Assembly: GCA_027050975.1 (NCBI GenBank)
Contig: JALUAR010000236.1
Location: 1-9,402 of the forward strand
Length of the DNA stretch: 9,402 bases
DNA from: Thermodesulfovibrio sp.
GTDB taxonomy: Bacteria > Nitrospirota > Thermodesulfovibrionia > Thermodesulfovibrionales > JdFR-85
Direction of reading: 5' to 3'
Shown: piece by piece, positions 6,607 to 9,402 of the stretch
How positions within the stretch are numbered: position 1 is the stretch's first letter
Layout of the letters: the number at the start of each line of letters is the position of its first letter
Notes under the pieces: generated by a model
Seen by the model: only the letters and a program-made list of their open reading frames with translations
What the model was told of the DNA's origin: nothing
Database searches by the model: none
Position numbers and translations under genes: made by a program

Positions 6607-7505
6607 ACAACGAAAGGCGTCTACTCTGGGCACTGATAATATCACTGGTAATACTAATCGGTGAGGTTATAGGCGGTCTGATCAGTAACAGCCTTGCCCT
6701 GCTTAGTGATGCCGGTCATGTTCTGACCGATGCCTTTGCTATCGCCCTGAGTCTACTTGCCGCAGTAGTATCCAGAAGGCCCTCTGATTACAGGGCAACA
6801 TACGGATACCAGAGGATTGGTCTGTTGGCTGCAATCATAAACGGATTGAGTCTCCTTGCTGTTGCAGGGTATATATTTTACGAAAGCTATCACAGATTTC
6901 TCTCACCTCCTGAGATCAAGGCATCCCTTATGCTTACGGTAGCCATAGCAGGATTGATAGGAAACGGTATAATGGCGCTCATCCTTAGCAGAGGACATCA
7001 TGATCTGAACATAAAGAGTGCCTGGTTACATATTATGGGAGACCTGCTGGCATCTGTCGGAGTTGTGATAGCTGGAGTGGTAATCTACTATACCGGATTC
7101 AGATACGCAGATCCCATAGCAAGCTTTATTGTGGGTCTGCTTGTGCTTGCAGGCGGCATAAGGGTTGTAAGAGATGCCCTCTGGGTCTTCCTGGAGCTTG
7201 TTCCATCGGGGTTTGATGTTCAGGAGATAACAAAAACCATCCTTGATGTACCAGGTGTGCAGGGTGTACATGATATCCACCTCTGGTCAATCTCTCATGG
7301 CAGACCGGCCTTTTCAGCCCATATCTGGGTCAGTGATCAAAGATTGAGTGAGGCTGACGAGATACGGAAGGAAATCGAAAGAAGACTTACAGAAATGGGC
7401 ATTGTTCACACGGTTTTGCAGCTTGAATGTGCCGAATGCGAACAAAACGGTTTATACTGTCAGATTAAAAGCGAAGATGAAGGATATCACCATCACCACT
7501 GCTGA
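6603..7505 (+). CDS. Cation diffusion facilitator, zinc-type exporter with Cys/His-rich tail
   Basis: Inner-membrane proton antiporter that exports divalent metals, most likely Zn2+. It has 300 residues from the ATG at 6603, which forms an ATGA overlap with mazG. An ATG at 6573 would add ten poorly fitting residues. Six membrane helices are predicted over about residues 8-200. The transport site is the zinc-selective HD-HD type: H39-x3-D43 in SDAGHVLTD (helix 2) and H143-x3-D147 in HIMGD (helix 5). A short His loop (SRGHHDLN, 129-136) lies between helices 4 and 5. The cytoplasmic dimerisation domain (about 205-275) holds GVHDIHLWSIS and HTVLQLE. Beyond it is an unusual tail with ECAECEQNGLYC (275-286) and a final HHHHC, likely metal-binding. 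It is CzcD/ZitB-like, but I cannot assign a specific gene name. The last 29 bases are shared, out of frame, with the next gene. Confidence 0.93.
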   Translation: MNNERRLLWALIISLVILIGEVIGGLISNSLALLSDAGHVLTDAFAIALSLLAAVVSRRPSDYRATYGYQRIGLLAAIINGLSLLAVAGYIFYESYHRFLSPPEIKASLMLTVAIAGLIGNGIMALILSRGHHDLNIKSAWLHIMGDLLASVGVVIAGVVIYYTGFRYADPIASFIVGLLVLAGGIRVVRDALWVFLELVPSGFDVQEITKTILDVPGVQGVHDIHLWSISHGRPAFSAHIWVSDQRLSEADEIRKEIERRLTEMGIVHTVLQLECAECEQNGLYCQIKSEDEGYHHHHC

Positions 7506-7950
7506 AGATAGAGACAGAAGGGTCAACGAAACAGCCACTCTGGCAGGAAGATACTTTGACAGTGGTTTCTGCTGTACCGAAGCCCTCTTAAAGGCAGTAA
7601 CGGATATCTTCTCTCCTGACATACCCCTTGAGACTCTGAGATTAACAACAGGATTCTGTGGCGGTATGGTAGACAGGACAGGTCCCTGCGGAGTATTCTC
7701 CGGAGGGATCATGGCTATAGGCCTTTTTACAGGCAGAATCTCACCCGAGGAGGACGACTCTTTATGCAAGTACCTTTCCATACTGTTTGTTGAATCTCTG
7801 AGAGAAACGGCCGGCGCTATGGTATGTAAGGATATCCTTGAAAGGATGAAGCAATACAGACAAGATCCTGCCGAAGGATGTAAAAACCTTACTGTCAAAG
7901 GGGCAGAAATAGTGGCTGAAATACTTACAGAGAATTTATCAGAAGAGTGA
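7477..7950 (+). CDS. C_GCAxxG_C_C family putative redox-active protein
   Basis: A 157-residue Cys-rich protein without a signal peptide. It has the layout of the C_GCAxxG_C_C family (PF09719/TIGR01909 as I recall it): about 140 residues, four conserved cysteines, a CGAxxG motif, and genes often found beside transporters. Here the N-terminal Cys lies in SGFCCTEALL (C32/C33). The core motif reads CGVFSGG (C71, with Val in place of Ala) after GFCGGM (C61). Later cysteines are C117 in MVCKDIL and C135 in EGCKNLTV, with an additional C97. The biochemical role is not established; redox or metal binding is inferred from the cysteines. The start at ATG 7477 leaves a normal N-terminus. The frame is open further upstream inside the exporter gene, but those residues do not fit the family. 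Its neighbour, a metal exporter with a Cys/His tail, fits the reported transporter association. Confidence 0.85.
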   Translation: MKDITITTAEDRDRRVNETATLAGRYFDSGFCCTEALLKAVTDIFSPDIPLETLRLTTGFCGGMVDRTGPCGVFSGGIMAIGLFTGRISPEEDDSLCKYLSILFVESLRETAGAMVCKDILERMKQYRQDPAEGCKNLTVKGAEIVAEILTENLSEE

Positions 7951-8911
7951 GTACCACAAACAATACAACAGCCATACTGCCCGATAAAAAGAGAATCCCC
8001 TCTGCCAGAAATCCATCCCTCGGTCTTAACTCCTCTCTGCCACTACCGATATAAGGCTTTTCATGAAGCTGCCCTCCATAGTATGAAGGACCTCCAAGGA
8101 CCACGCCAAGAACTCCTGCCATTGCAGCCTCTGGTATTCCCGCGTTTGGGCTGGGATGCTTCCGTCCGTCCCTTAAAAGTATCCTGACGGCCTTTTTGAT
8201 TCTGACTCCCCTGAAAAATATTCTCAACAGCATGGCGGCAGCAAGAATAAGAGCTGCTGTTATTCTGGCAGGCAGATAGTTGGCAATATCATCAACCTTG
8301 GCTGCTATAAAGCCAAAGTATCTGTATCTTTCGTTTTTGTATCCGAGCATTGAGTCAAGGGTGTTTACCGCCTTGTAGGCCATTGCCAGGGGAAAGCCGC
8401 CAAGGGCAAAATAAAAGAGGGGGGCCACAACACCATCGGAGGCATTCTCTGCAATTGTCTCAACAGTAGCCCTTATGATACCGTTTTCATCAAGCCTTTC
8501 CGTATCCCTTCCCACCAAATAGGAGAGCCTCTTTCTTGCCAGTTCTATTTCTCCCCTTCCCACTGCCCTTAAAACCCCCATTGTATCCACTATCAAAGAC
8601 CTGAGAGCTATGGTAAAGGAGCCTGCTATGCCTATTAAAAGGTGGTAAAGATTCAGTTGGTTCAACAGCAAAATATCTTTTAAGGGATTCAAGGCTGTTA
8701 CAAACAGACTGGAAAGAATGAATGTTGAAATAACAACTGTAAAGACCACTCCCCCCCCTCCGACCCTTTCGGAGAAGGGAGAGTTTGTAAATCTCCTGAC
8801 AAGGCTTTCTATAGCGGTAATAAATCTCCCTATACACCTGATGGGATGAGGTAGCCACCGCGGATCTCCAATAATAAGATCACAGATGTAGAGGATTATC
8901 AGTTCCTTCAT
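7925..8911 (-). CDS. cobD: Adenosylcobinamide-phosphate synthase CobD/CbiB
   Basis: Membrane enzyme that attaches the aminopropanol (or its phosphate) to adenosylcobyric acid, giving adenosylcobinamide (phosphate) late in B12 synthesis. The 328 residues match the family (about 300-330). Conserved features are DLIIGDPRWLPHPIRCIGR (11-29), ETIAENASDGVVAPLFYF (about 150-167), AYKAVNTLDSMLGYKNERY (about 177-195), FGFIAAKVDDIANYLPAR, and near the C-terminus DGRKHPSPNAGIPEAAMAG and LGGPSYYGG. Several hydrophobic segments fit an integral membrane protein. The ATG is the most upstream possible start, since an in-frame TAA lies four codons before it, and there is no Shine-Dalgarno site. Gly51-Gly54 are encoded by a tract with eight consecutive G. 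No other cobalamin gene is visible. The 3' end overlaps the convergent forward gene by 26 bp. Note that 'CobD' here is the synthase, not the Salmonella threonine-phosphate decarboxylase of that name. Confidence 0.96.
   Translation of the reverse strand: MKELIILYICDLIIGDPRWLPHPIRCIGRFITAIESLVRRFTNSPFSERVGGGGVVFTVVISTFILSSLFVTALNPLKDILLLNQLNLYHLLIGIAGSFTIALRSLIVDTMGVLRAVGRGEIELARKRLSYLVGRDTERLDENGIIRATVETIAENASDGVVAPLFYFALGGFPLAMAYKAVNTLDSMLGYKNERYRYFGFIAAKVDDIANYLPARITAALILAAAMLLRIFFRGVRIKKAVRILLRDGRKHPSPNAGIPEAAMAGVLGVVLGGPSYYGGQLHEKPYIGSGREELRPRDGFLAEGILFLSGSMAVVLFVVLTLLINSL
8751..8758 (-). repeat. G8 homopolymer tract inside cobD
   Basis: Eight C on the forward strand, i.e. eight G in the cobD coding strand, spanning parts of the codons for Gly51-Gly54. 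It is the longest mononucleotide run I noticed in the window. Runs of this length are prone to slippage in replication and to base-count error in sequencing. As given, the frame is intact. Confidence 0.9.
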
Positions 8912-8919
8912 GCCGTAAA

Positions 8920-8948
8920 ATTATACACAAAATGGCTGCTACAGTCAT
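8920..8948 (-). promoter_or_regulatory. cobD promoter, predicted leaderless transcript
   Basis: On the reverse strand, a perfect TATAAT (-10, bases 8925 to 8920) is preceded after exactly 17 bp by ATGACT (-35, bases 8948 to 8943; four of six match TTGACA). The expected transcription start, about seven bases past the -10, falls near 8913, one to three bases before the cobD ATG at 8911. The mRNA would thus have almost no 5' untranslated region, consistent with the absence of a Shine-Dalgarno site. It also leaves no room for a cobalamin riboswitch. Confidence 0.7.
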
Positions 8949-9017
8949 AGGGTGTATAGATGTCTCATTACCGTCACTTCGTATGCGGATTCCATATTAT
9001 TGCTGGAATGTGTATAA
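8921..9017. repeat. 9-bp inverted repeat around the cobD promoter
   Basis: TTATACACA at 8921-8929 and its exact reverse complement TGTGTATAA at 9009-9017 lie 79 bp apart. The left arm covers most of the cobD -10 box. Looser copies (CTATACACC, seven of nine) occur forward at 8830-8838 within cobD and reverse at 8951-8959. TTATACACA matches the general DnaA-box pattern TTWTNCACA, but it could equally be an operator pair or -10-like sequence recurring by chance in AT-rich DNA. Confidence 0.5.
8989..9009. repeat. Short inverted repeat (6-bp arms)
   Basis: ATTCCA (8989-8994) and TGGAAT (9004-9009) can pair around a nine-base AT-rich loop. No T-run follows, so it is not a recognisable intrinsic terminator. 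It may be an operator half-site pair or chance. Confidence 0.3.
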
Positions 9018-9101
9018 ATACAGTCAAAACTTTGCAGTTATGACAGAAATCCAATAGGCACCCTCCGAGCAGAGCAATATTTCTCTTAACATACCTCTGA
9101 A

Positions 9102-9110
9102 TGTTATAAT
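9102..9110 (+). promoter_or_regulatory. Extended -10 promoter for tRNA-Ser
   Basis: TGTTATAAT combines the extended -10 element (TGn) with a perfect TATAAT at 9105-9110. Transcription would start near 9117, leaving a leader of about 26 bases before the mature tRNA 5' end, to be removed by RNase P. No good -35 lies at 16-18 bp. A TTAACA at 9086-9091 is only 13 bp away and probably not used. Extended -10 promoters can work without a -35. Confidence 0.65.
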
Positions 9111-9142
9111 TTAATACCCTTTGGTTATTCCTGGACCTATCC

Positions 9143-9232
<90 letters not shown>

Positions 9233-9258
9233 TATTTATTCCTTCAGCGGTAATCAGG

Positions 9259-9264
9259 TATAAT
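9259..9264 (+). promoter_or_regulatory. Possible -10 box for tRNA-Pro
   Basis: A perfect TATAAT lies between the two tRNA genes, 37 bases before tRNA-Pro. The -35 at 17-18 bp (TTTATT or TTATTC) is poor. It could provide independent transcription of tRNA-Pro, or the two tRNAs could simply be cotranscribed from the promoter at 9102. A T-rich stretch (9284-9294) lies downstream but has no hairpin before it, so I do not call a terminator. Confidence 0.4.
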
Positions 9265-9301
9265 AATATTCGAAACAGGAATCTTTTTTTCTTTACCAAC
9301 T

Positions 9302-9378
9302 CGGGGCGTAGCGCAGTCTGGTAGCGCACACGGTTCGGGACCGTGCGGTCGCTGGTTCAAATCCAGTCGCCCCGACCA
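9302..9378 (+). tRNA. tRNA-Pro (anticodon CGG)
   Basis: Seventy-seven bases. The acceptor arms CGGGGCG (9302-9308) and CGCCCCG (9368-9374) pair fully, with discriminator A and encoded CCA (9376-9378). The C1-G72 pair and A73 are bacterial tRNA-Pro identity features. The anticodon stem CACGG/CCGTG encloses loop TTCGGGA, giving anticodon CGG at 9336-9338, which reads CCG. The T arm has loop TTCAAAT. It lies 69 bp after tRNA-Ser on the same strand. Confidence 0.97.
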
Positions 9379-9402
9379 GTTTTCTTCTTAAAACAATAAG
9401 TT

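Larger units (their letters stand above)
8912..9142. other. Divergent intergenic region between cobD and tRNA-Ser
   Basis: The only sizeable non-coding stretch in the window. It holds the cobD promoter at its left, the TTATACACA inverted repeat, a 7-bp direct repeat ACAGTCA (8941-8947 and 9020-9026), and the tRNA-Ser promoter at its right. No open reading frame, structured RNA or riboswitch is evident. Bases 9027-9080 contain nothing I recognise. Confidence 0.8.

Noticed and set aside
8490..8858. Alternative-frame reverse open frame inside cobD
   Set aside because: Lies within the conserved cobD frame; no domain is visible. It matters only as the frame entered if the G8 tract slipped.
9086..9091. 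TTAACA as the -35 of the tRNA-Ser promoter
   Set aside because: Good match, but only 13 bp from the -10, too short for normal sigma-70 spacing; the extended -10 element explains the promoter better.
8912..9142. Cobalamin riboswitch upstream of cobD
   Set aside because: The predicted transcription start is within three bases of the ATG, and no B12-box-like or multi-stem structure is seen upstream.
8912..9142. Chromosomal replication origin suggested by DnaA-box-like repeats
   Set aside because: Only two exact boxes and two loose ones, no clear AT-rich unwinding element with an ordered array, and no dnaA, dnaN, rpmH or parAB genes nearby.

Overview
The window is 9402 bases of bacterial chromosome, densely packed. 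It holds eleven forward protein genes, one reverse gene and two forward tRNA genes. Every large gene belongs to a recognisable bacterial family. The small lipoprotein and the small membrane protein have no assigned function. I see no phage, transposon, CRISPR or toxin/defence locus. The base composition looks mid-GC, and arginine AGA/AGG and isoleucine ATA codons are frequent. A lipobox protein, a stand-alone rubrerythrin-type protein, a C_GCAxxG_C_C redox protein and a cobalamin gene together suggest a Gram-negative, probably anaerobic bacterium. Something near Nitrospirota (Thermodesulfovibrionia) or a sulfate-reducer-like lineage would fit, but that placement is a low-confidence inference.

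Bases 2-7950 (forward) look like one long transcription unit. It starts upstream with nadE (cut by the window edge). Then come a small lipoprotein, a ferritin-like/rubrerythrin protein, rsmI, a small two-helix membrane protein, purN, rsmD, coaD, queE, mazG, a CDF metal exporter and a C_GCAxxG_C_C protein. The only gaps are 60 bp (before the lipoprotein), 11 bp (before the rubrerythrin gene) and 70 bp (before rsmD). All other junctions abut or overlap by 1-29 bp, which implies translational coupling. Themes are cofactor and nucleotide supply (NAD, CoA, purine, 7-deazaguanine), 16S rRNA methylation (RsmI, RsmD), nucleotide-pool cleaning (MazG), and metal/redox handling (ferritin-like protein, CDF exporter, Cys-rich protein).

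Bases 7925-8911 (reverse) encode CobD/CbiB of cobalamin biosynthesis. It converges on the forward operon with a 26-bp overlap of the 3' ends and no room for an intergenic terminator. Its promoter has a perfect TATAAT box so close to the ATG that the mRNA should be leaderless or nearly so. The gene carries a run of eight G in its early codons.

Bases 8912-9142 are the only substantial non-coding stretch. It holds the cobD promoter, a 9-bp perfect inverted repeat (TTATACACA / TGTGTATAA) whose left arm lies on the cobD -10 box, and an extended -10 promoter for the tRNA-Ser gene. The tRNA-Ser(UGA) and tRNA-Pro(CGG) genes follow, both with encoded CCA. A separate -10-like box lies between them.

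The window is mostly ordinary housekeeping sequence. The points most worth a second look are the leaderless cobD promoter with its overlapping inverted repeat, the out-of-frame overlap that encodes the His-rich tail of the metal exporter and the start of the C_GCAxxG protein, and the G8 tract in cobD.
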